From Silvimonas amylolytica (GTDB taxonomy: Bacteria; Pseudomonadota; Gammaproteobacteria; Burkholderiales; Chitinibacteraceae): DNA of 64,000 nucleotides. The stretch is from positions 453,939-517,938 of the forward strand of contig NZ_BMLY01000001.1 of the NCBI RefSeq assembly GCF_014645555.1, in the 5' to 3' direction. Positions 20,481 to 29,502 of the stretch are shown here, piece after piece; position 1 is the stretch's first letter; each line of letters begins with the position of its first letter. A program made the position numbers and the translations under genes. Below the pieces are notes generated by a model. That model was not told where the DNA came from and ran no database searches. It worked only from the letters and a program-made list of their open reading frames with translations.

Positions 20481-21659
20481 TCAGGCAAACAAACGCAAGG
20501 CTGCTGGCGAACCAGGCTCAATACCTTGTTCATCCATCTGCGCGTAGATCTGGCCCAACTGGTCATGAATATTGGTCAAACTGGCATTGGTCAGCGGTTT
20601 GCCGTTGTCATCAACCAGTGTGGCGCCAAGTTGGGTGCATAACTGAATGGCAAACTGGCAGACATATTCAAATACAGACAGACCGCCCGCAGCACGTGGC
20701 ACATCGAACAGCAGCGTAATGCCTTCGGAGGTCGTGCCAAATGGCGTCTGATCGTGATTGGTCAACGAAAACAAGGTTTTACCACTGTCACTGCGATACT
20801 GGAAGGAGCCATCCGGCGCTTTCACAAGGCCGGCATGCTCGGCCAGCACGCGTACTTTTTCCATGGGCAACGGGTTGCCGGTTGCCATGACATTCAGACC
20901 GATCATGACATCTACCGAGGCGCAGAATTCGTCCAGTTGCGCTGCAGTTGCCAGCTTGGCCGAACGCTGCGGGAAAGTTACAGAGGCTTCGTGTTCATCA
21001 GCAAACTGCTGCACGGCCATGCAAAAACCATTGAGTTGCTCCTGGGTGAGCGCACCCTGACGATCAACCAGTTGCAGACCAATACGCAGCTCACTGAAAG
21101 CGTTGCCGGTGCTGCCGTAAACGGTTTGCCACTGTCCCGCTTCATTCAGACCGATCACGCGCACACGCTTGGCCGCCGGGAACGGCGGCACGTCGCCAGC
21201 CGGGATATCGACCCCAGCGTGCACTTCAGCAATGAAATCAAAAGCGGGATCAAGCAAGCTGGTCTCAGCGTCTTCGTCAGAGGTAGCAGATTGTGGTGCA
21301 GATTGAGCTGCAGGTTGCGGGCGCGGCACCACTGATGCGGGCGATGCCCATGCTGGTTCATCAGTAGTAGCAGGCTCCTCTTCCTGGAAGACTTCGCCCA
21401 CGGTATGGCCAGCCAGAACGGGTTCTTCCCGCATGTCACCCGTTTTGGCAGCGGGCGTGTTGAGCGCGGGCTCCAACCGTTGGTTATCGCCCTTGCGCAC
21501 CACGTTTTGCGGCGTTTCAAGTAGCACGTCTGGCTGGTTACGGGCGAAGGCTTTGGCGGCCTGTTTGCGGTAGCGGTGTTCCTGCCACCAGTTGAATGCG
21601 TAGACGGCGGCGACGATGGCGCCGCCAGCAATCAGCGAACCAAGTTGCAAATCAGTCAT
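20481..21659 (-). CDS. zipA: Cell division protein ZipA
   Basis: Membrane anchor for FtsZ at the division septum, 392 residues. One N-terminal membrane helix (about 5-24, LGSLIAGGAIVAAVYAFNWW) is followed by a basic segment, a Pro/Gln/Glu-rich disordered linker to about residue 160, and a C-terminal ZipA FtsZ-binding domain (FSELRIGLQLVDRQGALTQE to the end). Sequence conservation in this family is low outside the last domain. Location between smc and ligA is the usual betaproteobacterial order and strengthens the call. Confidence 0.85.
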   Translation of the reverse strand: MTDLQLGSLIAGGAIVAAVYAFNWWQEHRYRKQAAKAFARNQPDVLLETPQNVVRKGDNQRLEPALNTPAAKTGDMREEPVLAGHTVGEVFQEEEPATTDEPAWASPASVVPRPQPAAQSAPQSATSDEDAETSLLDPAFDFIAEVHAGVDIPAGDVPPFPAAKRVRVIGLNEAGQWQTVYGSTGNAFSELRIGLQLVDRQGALTQEQLNGFCMAVQQFADEHEASVTFPQRSAKLATAAQLDEFCASVDVMIGLNVMATGNPLPMEKVRVLAEHAGLVKAPDGSFQYRSDSGKTLFSLTNHDQTPFGTTSEGITLLFDVPRAAGGLSVFEYVCQFAIQLCTQLGATLVDDNGKPLTNASLTNIHDQLGQIYAQMDEQGIEPGSPAALRLFA

Positions 21660-21722
21660 GATTCCTGGCTGTATTTATCGTGTTGGCCCCTACCCCGTTC
21701 CACGGGAAAGGCGGCAAATTCA

Positions 21723-24700
21723 TCAAACGGTTGCGGCCTCACGCATGGACAATGCGGTTTCGATATCCACCGCAACCACACGCGAAACCCCTTGTTCCTG
21801 CATGGTAACGCCAACAAGCTGTGCCGCCATCTCCATGGTCAGCCGGTTGTGACTGATATAGAGGAATTGCGTGCGTTCGGCCATCTTTTTGACCAATTCG
21901 CAGAATCGCAGTGTATTGGCGTCATCCAGCGGCGCGTCAACTTCATCCAGCAGACAGAAAGGCGCCGGATTAAGCCGGAACAGCGAGAATACCAGACTTA
22001 ACGCCGTCAGTGCTTTCTCGCCACCCGATAACAAGTGGATGGTACTGTTCTTTTTGCCCGGTGGCTGCGCCAGAATGGTCAGGCCAGCGTCAAGAATCTC
22101 ATCTCCCGTCAGCATGAGTTCGGCGTGGCCACCACCAAACAGCAAGGGAAACAGCTCCTGCAGGTTACCGTTGACTGTGTCATAAGTTTCCTGCAGCAAA
22201 GCACGCGTTTCCCGGTCGATGCGGCGAATGGCATTTTCCAGTGTTTCTACTGCTGCGGCCAGGTCGCCGGCCTGGGCATCAAGGTACTGCTGACGCTCGC
22301 GTGCTGTATTCAACTCTTCAAGCGCCGCCAGGTTGACCGAACCCAGATTACTCAGCGCCTGGCTCAGTCGACCAATCTCTGCCGCCAGCGTGGATATCTT
22401 CACGCCTGCGCCCAGTTTTTCACGCAGCGCGGCTTCGTCTGCGCCGGCCTCCTGCAGCTCTTCGGCAAATCGCTCCAGAGCCAGACGCGCTTCCTGCTCT
22501 TTCAGGCGCGCAGTGTTGACCGCCTCTCGCGCGGGCTCCATACCCGCCTCAATGCGTTGTTTCTCTGCCTCGTTGTCCCGCATTTGTTGGGCAAAGCCAT
22601 TGAGTGCATCGCGCGCGGCGGCCAGCGCGCGTTCTTTTTCGCCACGCAGGTTGATCGCATCCTGAAAACCAACGTCGAAATCACCTTCATGAATCTCTTC
22701 CAGCTCCAGCGTGAGCGATTCCAGTCGCTCAGCCACCAGTTCGCGACGATGCTGGAGGTCTTCATCCCTGCGTGACATATCGGCAAGACGCGTTTGCGCT
22801 GCCTGAACGGCAAAGCGGGTTTCCTGCGCCATACGCTCGGCCTGACGCAAGCGGCTACGCTGTAGCTCACACGCGGATTCTGCCTCTGCCCGAGCCAGCT
22901 TTTGCGCATCCAGCTCTTCTTGCAGTGGTTCTAGCGCTGCTTGCGCGTCCTGGTGAGCCGTTTCGGTTTCCTGGGCTGCGTAGATTTCTTCTTCTAGCTG
23001 AAGCTGGATGGTTTCCAGTTCTTCTTGCCACTGTGCGGACTGACGCACACGCTGGGCATCCGCCTCTTCAAGCCGTGCGCTTTGGCGCGTCAAATCAGCC
23101 GCTTCAGCTTGCAGCCGGACCAAAGTGGCACGCTGTTGCCGCAATCGTTGTTCGATGTCACTCAACGCACGCTGAGCGGTGTCATGACTTGCCACTGCGG
23201 CTTGCCAGGCTGGCTCGCCCAGTTCAAATGCATGCAAAGCTTCTTCGAGTGCCTGACGCTGGGCCACCAGGTTGGCAACCACGCCCTGGGCAGCGTGAAA
23301 GCGCAGGCTTTGCCGGTCGCCACAATGACCATCCCTGGTCACGACAAGCCCTGCCATTGGCAATTGGCCACGGACAGCAGACCACTGAGTCACGTCTTCA
23401 AGACACCACACGGCCCCAAGCAGGTCAGCCAGAACCGGGCTCAACGCAGCATCTGCAGTCTGAACGTGATCCAGTAAGCGCGGCAGTGCGATATTTGCTG
23501 TCGATGGAGCCGCTGAGACTGGCTGAATCAAAGCAAACGCGGCGGGTGGCGTAGAACCCGGCAAGGCCGAAACCGCCCGCGCTTGCATGCGCTGACCGAG
23601 GACCGCTTCCACAGCCTTTTCCCAGCCACCGGCGATGCGTAGCGACTCATACAACTGTGGCGCCGATTGCAAACCCTGTTCAGCCAACCACACGGCCAGC
23701 GCTTTGTCATCGGCAGGTTTGGGCAGGCTTTCCAGTGCGTTGATGCGTGCCTGCAATTCACTGCGCTGGCGGGTCCGGGTATCGCGTTCTACAGCAGCGT
23801 CATCCAGGGTTTGCCGAGCTGCTTCCAGCGCGGATTCGTCTTCATCGAGTGCCAGTTGTGCGGTTTCCAGATTCAACGCAGATTCTTCCAGCAACAGCCG
23901 CAGGTTATGCAATTGTTCGCCGTCGCCCTCCTGCGTCAACCGGGAAAGATCTTGCTGCAGCCGATCGCGACGCGCCTTGAGCGCTTCACAGGTACGGACG
24001 TGATGCTGGGTTTGTTGTTGTGTCAGTTGCAGCGTATTGCGCGCCTGGGCCAACTGGTCGCGGGTTTGCTGAAAACGCTCGCCCATTTCTTTGAGCGACT
24101 GTTCCAACTCTGGCAGGCGCTGCGTTTCGTCTTCCAGTGCCAATGTGGCTTCTTCGGCCGCCATGCCGGCATCTTCCTGCCGTTGCAGCCAGTCCTCGCG
24201 CTCGGCTTCGCCCTGACGACCATTCTGGTCAATGCGGGCGAGCTCAGCCTTGGCAGCATCCAGATCATTGCTAATCCGGTCACGATTCTGCCGCAGATGC
24301 AACAATTGCTGCTCCAGGCGAGCGACCGCTGCATTGGCATCATACAACTCACCCTGCGCCGCATGGACCGCATCACTGGCGCTGAAATGCGTTTCACGCA
24401 GCACTTCCAGCGCCGCTTCCACTGCACGTAAATCGGCCAGGCGTGCTTCCAGCCCGTTCTGTGCAGCCTCAATATCGCGCCGCGTGTTTTCTACATCGCG
24501 CGCGGCATCCAGCTTGCGTTGCAAGGCCAGCAGGTTTTGCTTCTCGGTGATGGTGTCTTTCAGGTTGTTGTACTGGGCCGCTATCTCAGCCTGAGACTCG
24601 AGTTTGGTAATCTGGCCCGTCAATTCCTGGCGGATATCATCGACGCGATCAAGGTTGTCGCGCGTATCTGCAAGGCGGGTTTCGGTCTCACGGCGACGCT

Positions 24701-25223
24701 CTTTGTATTTGGAAACGCCTGCGGCCTCTTCCAGAAAGTGCCGTAGTTCTTCAGGGCGCGCTTCAATAATGCGCGAAATCATCCCCTGCTCAATGATTGC
24801 GTATCCACCCTTGCCAACCCCGGTACCCAGGAATAGATCGGTAATATCGCGGCGACGCACCGGCAGTTGATTGATGTAGTAGGACGACTCGCCCTGGCGT
24901 GTGAGGACGCGCTTGATGGAAATCTCGGCGTACTGGCTCCACTGACCCGCAGCCAGACCAGCGCTATTGTCGAACACCAACTCCACCGACGCCCGGCCGA
25001 CGGGTTTACGCGAGCCCGAACCGTTAAAGATGACGTCTTGCATGGACTCGCCGCGCAATTGCTTGGCAGAAGACTCGCCCAGCACCCAGCGCACGGCATC
25101 GATCACATTGGATTTACCGCAACCATTGGGCCCGCAGACGGCCACCAGTTGCCCGGCGACATGAATGGTCGACGGATCAACAAACGATTTGAAGCCAGCC
25201 AGCTTGATGTGGGTAAGACGCAC
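21723..25223 (-). CDS. smc: Chromosome partition protein SMC
   Basis: ATPase that compacts and segregates the chromosome. The 1166-residue protein has Walker A GPNGCGKSNVIDAVRWVLGE at about 32-51, long coiled coils either side of a hinge near 500-650, and at the C-terminus the signature LLSGGEKALTALSLVFSLF followed by Walker B FCLLDEVDAPLDD. The start is the GTG at 25223, giving (V/M)RLTHIKLAGFKSFVDP as in relatives; codons upstream encode an unrelated Ala/Arg-rich stretch. It is the first gene of smc-zipA-ligA. Confidence 0.95.
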   Translation of the reverse strand: MRLTHIKLAGFKSFVDPSTIHVAGQLVAVCGPNGCGKSNVIDAVRWVLGESSAKQLRGESMQDVIFNGSGSRKPVGRASVELVFDNSAGLAAGQWSQYAEISIKRVLTRQGESSYYINQLPVRRRDITDLFLGTGVGKGGYAIIEQGMISRIIEARPEELRHFLEEAAGVSKYKERRRETETRLADTRDNLDRVDDIRQELTGQITKLESQAEIAAQYNNLKDTITEKQNLLALQRKLDAARDVENTRRDIEAAQNGLEARLADLRAVEAALEVLRETHFSASDAVHAAQGELYDANAAVARLEQQLLHLRQNRDRISNDLDAAKAELARIDQNGRQGEAEREDWLQRQEDAGMAAEEATLALEDETQRLPELEQSLKEMGERFQQTRDQLAQARNTLQLTQQQTQHHVRTCEALKARRDRLQQDLSRLTQEGDGEQLHNLRLLLEESALNLETAQLALDEDESALEAARQTLDDAAVERDTRTRQRSELQARINALESLPKPADDKALAVWLAEQGLQSAPQLYESLRIAGGWEKAVEAVLGQRMQARAVSALPGSTPPAAFALIQPVSAAPSTANIALPRLLDHVQTADAALSPVLADLLGAVWCLEDVTQWSAVRGQLPMAGLVVTRDGHCGDRQSLRFHAAQGVVANLVAQRQALEEALHAFELGEPAWQAAVASHDTAQRALSDIEQRLRQQRATLVRLQAEAADLTRQSARLEEADAQRVRQSAQWQEELETIQLQLEEEIYAAQETETAHQDAQAALEPLQEELDAQKLARAEAESACELQRSRLRQAERMAQETRFAVQAAQTRLADMSRRDEDLQHRRELVAERLESLTLELEEIHEGDFDVGFQDAINLRGEKERALAAARDALNGFAQQMRDNEAEKQRIEAGMEPAREAVNTARLKEQEARLALERFAEELQEAGADEAALREKLGAGVKISTLAAEIGRLSQALSNLGSVNLAALEELNTARERQQYLDAQAGDLAAAVETLENAIRRIDRETRALLQETYDTVNGNLQELFPLLFGGGHAELMLTGDEILDAGLTILAQPPGKKNSTIHLLSGGEKALTALSLVFSLFRLNPAPFCLLDEVDAPLDDANTLRFCELVKKMAERTQFLYISHNRLTMEMAAQLVGVTMQEQGVSRVVAVDIETALSMREAATV

Positions 25224-25407
25224 TGAGGGGACTGCCAGCGGTTGCGAAAGCGCCGATTGTAGCGCAATGCGGGGTGCGCTTAGGGGTGCACGATGCAGCA
25301 AGGCGTCGCAACGGCGCGACACCCTGTGCAATCAACGCTCTGCGGCAACAATAAAACAACCGGACTGGAACCGGATGCAACGCAACCCGCAGTTTTGGGT
25401 TCGACGA

Positions 25408-26496
25408 TTAGTCGTTTTGAATCACGATCTTGGGGAACTTCGCAGAAAAATCCTGCGCCTTGATCGCCACACGGGCAGCCAGTTTGCGGGCCACCTCTTT
25501 ATACGTATTGGAAATGGCGCTGTCCGGATCAGCCACAACGCTCGGTTTGCCGGCATCTGCACCCAGACGGATCGACAAATCCAGCGGCAACTGTCCCAGC
25601 AATTCCACGCCGTAATCCTTGCACATGGCCGCACCGCCGCCCTCGCCAAAAATGGGCTCGGCATGACCGCAGTTGCTGCAAATATGCACGCTCATGTTTT
25701 CGACGATACCCAGGATGGGCACGCCGACTTTTTCAAACATCTTCAAGCCTTTGCGGGCATCCAGCAAAGCAATGTCTTGTGGCGTGGTAACGATGACTGC
25801 GCCGGTGAGCGGCACTTTCTGCGACAGCGTAAGCTGGATATCGCCGGTGCCTGGCGGCAGATCGATAATCAGGTAATCGAGGTCGTTCCAGAGCGTGTCA
25901 TTCAGGAGCTGCGTCAACGCTTGAGTCACCATTGGGCCACGCCAGACCATAGGCTGCTCGGTATCGATCAGGAAGCCGATCGACATCGTCTGCACGCCGT
26001 AGTTAACAATGGGCTCAATGTGTTTATTGTCTGGCGAGCTGGGCTGCTGATCTGCCACACCCATCATCGTCGGCTGTGACGGGCCGTAGATATCGGCATC
26101 CAGCAACCCTACTTTGGCGCCCTCAGCGGCCAGTGCAAGTGCCAGGTTGACCGCAGTGGTGGATTTGCCAACACCGCCCTTGCCACTGGCCACGGCGATC
26201 ATATTGCGCACGCCCTGATGCAGTTGCAGGCCGCGCTGCGCAGCATGCGCCACCACTTGTGTACTGATGCGGATATCAGAACCGGTCACCCCTGCTACGG
26301 CTTTGAGGGCAGTATCAAGTTGTTGGCGAATGACCTCGTGCTGGCTCCTGGCTGGATAACCCAGCACCAGGTCAAAACTGACCAGTCCGTTTTCGAATTT
26401 GAGGTTCTTCACCCCGCGCGAGGATTGGTAATCCTTGCCAGTATTGGGGTCAATGGTCTGGCTGAGAATGTGCTGGATGGCTTGCAGATCGGGCAT
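25408..26496 (-). CDS. apbC: Iron-sulfur cluster carrier protein Mrp/ApbC
   Basis: P-loop ATPase of 362 residues that carries Fe-S clusters to target proteins. The N-terminal domain (1-90) is the MIP18/DUF59-like part. The deviant Walker A ASGKGGVGKSTTAVNLALAL lies at about 103-122, followed by VGLLDADIYGPSQPTMMG. A CxxC pair (HICSNCGHAE, about 264-273) is where the cluster would bind at a dimer interface. It stands alone between smc and a Sel1-like gene. Confidence 0.94.
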   Translation of the reverse strand: MPDLQAIQHILSQTIDPNTGKDYQSSRGVKNLKFENGLVSFDLVLGYPARSQHEVIRQQLDTALKAVAGVTGSDIRISTQVVAHAAQRGLQLHQGVRNMIAVASGKGGVGKSTTAVNLALALAAEGAKVGLLDADIYGPSQPTMMGVADQQPSSPDNKHIEPIVNYGVQTMSIGFLIDTEQPMVWRGPMVTQALTQLLNDTLWNDLDYLIIDLPPGTGDIQLTLSQKVPLTGAVIVTTPQDIALLDARKGLKMFEKVGVPILGIVENMSVHICSNCGHAEPIFGEGGGAAMCKDYGVELLGQLPLDLSIRLGADAGKPSVVADPDSAISNTYKEVARKLAARVAIKAQDFSAKFPKIVIQND

Positions 26497-26605
26497 GGTA
26501 TCGGGCGGCAGAAAGCGTGGAAAAAGGGCTGAATGCCCTTGCTGATCTTACCGCAGATTGTGGCCCACCCAGACAAAATCAAGCCCTGCCGTGCAGAAGG
26601 CCGAC

Positions 26606-27064
26606 TTAGCGGTACAGGCCTCGCCCCAGGGTGTTGAAAATAGCCGGCACCCAGGGCTGTCTGAGTGCGGCTAACGCGTTGGTATCCCCCGCTTGCGCGG
26701 CACGCCAGAACCAGCCAGCTGATTTGAAGCGACGCAAATCAGACGGCATGTCTTTCCACTGAGGCAGTGTGTCATCCAGAATCAGTCGCGCGAGGGGGTA
26801 GAAGGCTTTCTGATAAGCGGCTTCAGCGGCGCGCGAAAGATACTGGGCCGCGAGCGCGTTGCTGCGCTCTACATGAAAACCACGCAAGTGGGCGATACCA
26901 ACGTTGTAGGCCGCCCGGGCCAGCCCCTGCTCAGCCAGTTGCTGCAATATCAAGATGGCCTGGCGCTGAAGATTCGGGTCGCCGCTTTTCATCATCTGTG
27001 CGGCGCGATTGAAATTGTGTTGCAAAACAAAAGTGTGATCACGATGGTGGGCTGACTGACTCAT
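26606..27064 (-). CDS. Sel1/TPR-like repeat protein of unknown function
   Basis: A 152-residue soluble protein without a signal peptide. Helical repeats resembling Sel1/TPR units are visible (ILQQLAEQGLARAAYNVGIAHLRGFHVERSNALAAQYLSRAAEAAYQKAF split over about 45-95). The C-terminal WFWRAAQAGDTNALAALRQP repeats the pattern. Such repeats usually mediate protein contacts. The ATG at 27064 is chosen over an in-frame TTG five codons earlier. Neither neighbour suggests a pathway. Confidence 0.7.
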   Translation of the reverse strand: MSQSAHHRDHTFVLQHNFNRAAQMMKSGDPNLQRQAILILQQLAEQGLARAAYNVGIAHLRGFHVERSNALAAQYLSRAAEAAYQKAFYPLARLILDDTLPQWKDMPSDLRRFKSAGWFWRAAQAGDTNALAALRQPWVPAIFNTLGRGLYR

Positions 27065-27156
27065 CTGAAGACCCGTCAATGAATTTTGAGAATTCGAGAA
27101 TTATTGATTGGTCATATCAAAACCGATATCAGTAAAGCCTGAAAAAAAACTGGCAA

Positions 27157-27185
27157 CAAAAAGCCCGGCGGGTGGCCGGGCTTTT
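27157..27185 (-). terminator. Terminator after the M61 peptidase
   Basis: Stem AAAAGCCCGGC/GCCGGGCTTTT with a five-base loop, T-run on both strands. It lies 27 bases past the M61 peptidase stop codon. Confidence 0.85.
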
Positions 27186-27211
27186 GGGTTATTGACGGTT
27201 ACCAGCGATTA

Positions 27212-29014
27212 TCAGCTTTCCAGCCAGGCCTTGCGGGCCGCCACCGCAGCAGTATCCGCATCTTGCGCTGCCCGCAGGCCCCATGTGTCCTGGCCAGCGG
27301 TCTGAATTGTCAATTGGCGAACGTGCAATTCGTCGCGCCGGAACGCATGGATTTCGACTGCAGAACCCGCCGCGTAACTACCCAGTGTTGTATCCAGATT
27401 TCCCGCAGAGACACGCAGGCCATTTAGCGCGATCAGTACGTCACCAGCGGCAAGGCCCGCTTGCTGCGCAGCGCCACCATCAAGCACGTGGGTCAATTTA
27501 ACACCACCCGCTTCGCCCGCCACACGTGCGCCAATGCTGTTGCCTGGCGCAGCAATGTCTTTCCAGCCGCCCTTGTCAGCGCCACCGGCCGTGACGCGCA
27601 ACTGGGTCTGGACGCCAAACTGTGCCAGCAAGCTGGCCACAGGCAAATCCTGGGTAGTACGCAGCGCTTGCTCAAAAAAAGCTTGAAGATCAAAACCGGC
27701 TACTTCGCTGGCGATCTGCTCCCATTCAGCTTCACCGACACCCTGGCCGCCCTGGTTGCTGTAGAAGTCCTTACCGAACCGCTGCCACAGCGCGCGCATC
27801 ACGTCATCCAGGCTCTTCTTGCCCTTGCTGCGCAGACGGATTGTCAAATCCAGACACAACGCAGCCAGTGCGCCCTTGGTGTAGTAACTGACGATCACAT
27901 TCGGGCTGTTTTCGTCTTGCCGGTAGTACTTGACCCATGCATCCAGGCTGGCCTCTTCCAGATTCTGGCGCTTGCGCCCGGCCCCACGCTCCACACCAGT
28001 CAACGTTTGCGCCAGCAGATCAAAGTATTCCTGTTCGGTAATCAGGCCGGTACGCACTAGTGTGAGATCGTCGTAATAAGAGGTAATTCCCTCGAAGGCC
28101 CACAGCAAGCGTGTGTAGTTTTCGCTGTACAGATCATACGGCGCATACGCAGCCGGCTTGATACGCTTGACGTTCCAGGTATGAAAATACTCATGGCTGC
28201 ACAGGCCCAGATACTGACGGTATCCGGCTTTGACGGCCGTTTCATGAGCCAGCGGCAAATCATCCCGGCTGACCATCAGCGCCGTGGAAGCACGGTGCTC
28301 CAGGCCACCATAACCATCGCCGGTGACCATGCTCATAAATACATAGCGATCAAATGGAGCGGGTTCGCCAAACAGTTTGATCTGGTATTCGCAAATCTTT
28401 TTCAAATCACGCTTCAAGCGCTTCATGTCGGTACGGTGCCGACCTGCAATGACCACTTCATGCGGCACGCCACAGGCTTTGAAACGGATGTCGCTGAAAT
28501 GGCCCATTTCAACCGGGTGGTCGATCAATTCATCGTAATCGGCAGCCTTGTACAGCCCGAACTCGCCGGCGCGCGCCCCGTCCAGCGGCAGACTGGTCGC
28601 CACATGCCATTGTTCACCCGCGGGCGCCAGCAACTCCACCGTGCACGGTTGATGCTCCTGGCCCTTTACCGCCAGGAACGTGCTTGTACCATTGAAGAAA
28701 CCGCGCGTTTCATCCAGATAGGCACCACGTACTGACAAGTCCCAGGCATAGATCCGGTAGTTGATCTCCAGCTTGCCTTTGATGGGTTCGGCCTGCCAGC
28801 CATGTTTATCCAGCTTGGTCAGGGTGACTGGTTTGCCTTTACTGGAAGCGCTGATCTCAATGATATTGCGCGCAAATTCCCGGATCAGATAACTGCCTGG
28901 AATCCAGACCGGTAACCACACTGTCTGACCATTGGCGTCGGGTTTATCGATCGACAGCGTGACATCAAAATAATGGGCCTTGAGATCGGCGGGCTTAATG
29001 CGATAGTGCGGCAT
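27212..29014 (-). CDS. M61 family metallopeptidase with PDZ domain
   Basis: Predicted zinc aminopeptidase (glycyl aminopeptidase family), 600 residues, no evident signal peptide. The N-terminal beta domain spans about 1-175. The catalytic domain holds the zinc motif HEYFHTWNVKRI (about 272-283) and the downstream glutamate in WAFEGITSYYDDL. A PDZ-like domain occupies about 500-590 (LDGGAAQQAGLAAGDVLIAL). Family enzymes prefer Gly or Ala at the substrate N-terminus. It is monocistronic between a terminator and a divergent-looking intergenic region. Confidence 0.9.
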   Translation of the reverse strand: MPHYRIKPADLKAHYFDVTLSIDKPDANGQTVWLPVWIPGSYLIREFARNIIEISASSKGKPVTLTKLDKHGWQAEPIKGKLEINYRIYAWDLSVRGAYLDETRGFFNGTSTFLAVKGQEHQPCTVELLAPAGEQWHVATSLPLDGARAGEFGLYKAADYDELIDHPVEMGHFSDIRFKACGVPHEVVIAGRHRTDMKRLKRDLKKICEYQIKLFGEPAPFDRYVFMSMVTGDGYGGLEHRASTALMVSRDDLPLAHETAVKAGYRQYLGLCSHEYFHTWNVKRIKPAAYAPYDLYSENYTRLLWAFEGITSYYDDLTLVRTGLITEQEYFDLLAQTLTGVERGAGRKRQNLEEASLDAWVKYYRQDENSPNVIVSYYTKGALAALCLDLTIRLRSKGKKSLDDVMRALWQRFGKDFYSNQGGQGVGEAEWEQIASEVAGFDLQAFFEQALRTTQDLPVASLLAQFGVQTQLRVTAGGADKGGWKDIAAPGNSIGARVAGEAGGVKLTHVLDGGAAQQAGLAAGDVLIALNGLRVSAGNLDTTLGSYAAGSAVEIHAFRRDELHVRQLTIQTAGQDTWGLRAAQDADTAAVAARKAWLES

Positions 29015-29150
29015 TGAGAGGCTCTTTCAGAGGGGTTCAGTCAGGCAGGGATAGACAACCTTATGGGTGGTTACCGCTGCAACAAATTCCAGTCAGGCAG
29101 AACAATGCCCCGACATGGCATGGGTGGCAAGCCATTCAACCGGGCAATGA

Positions 29151-29174
29151 AAAGCCCCCGCACCAGCGGGGGCT
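29151..29174 (-). terminator. Terminator of the 60-residue protein gene
   Basis: Perfect 10 bp stem AAGCCCCCGC/GCGGGGGCTT with a four-base loop, followed on the minus strand by TTTTC. It lies 14 bases after the stop of the small gene. Confidence 0.82.
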
Positions 29175-29188
29175 TGATTGTCGCATAT

Positions 29189-29371
29189 TCAGGGCCGGGG
29201 CAGGCCCTGCGGCCCCTCTTCGCGCTTGGGTTGCGGGTCTGCCGCCTCCCCTTCGTGCTCCGGTTGTCCATGCTGACGTCGTGCAGCATCAAGCAATTGC
29301 TGTTGCTTTCTGGCCGCACGTTGGTCGGGATAATCGAGTTCTTCTGCTTCGCGATCAGGTTTTTGTACCAT
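29189..29371 (-). CDS. Small hydrophilic protein of unknown function (60 residues)
   Basis: An unrecognised 60-residue product rich in Gln, Arg, Glu and Pro, with no membrane segment (MVQKPDREAEELDYPDQRAA at the start, ending GPQGLPRP). Support for a real gene comes from GAGG eight bases before the ATG and a strong terminator right after the stop. It is probably disordered. It sits alone between the M61 peptidase (same strand) and a divergently oriented diguanylate cyclase. Confidence 0.6.
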   Translation of the reverse strand: MVQKPDREAEELDYPDQRAARKQQQLLDAARRQHGQPEHEGEAADPQPKREEGPQGLPRP

Positions 29372-29502
29372 TTGCGCCTCACTGGATTTGCAGTTTGCCC
29401 TGCCAACACCCACGATGGACTCATGGGGAGGCAGCATGTTCCCCTTTGTCGCTACAAGGCAGTGTGCTTTTAATAAAAAACGCAAGACACCGTGTCGAAA
29501 CC

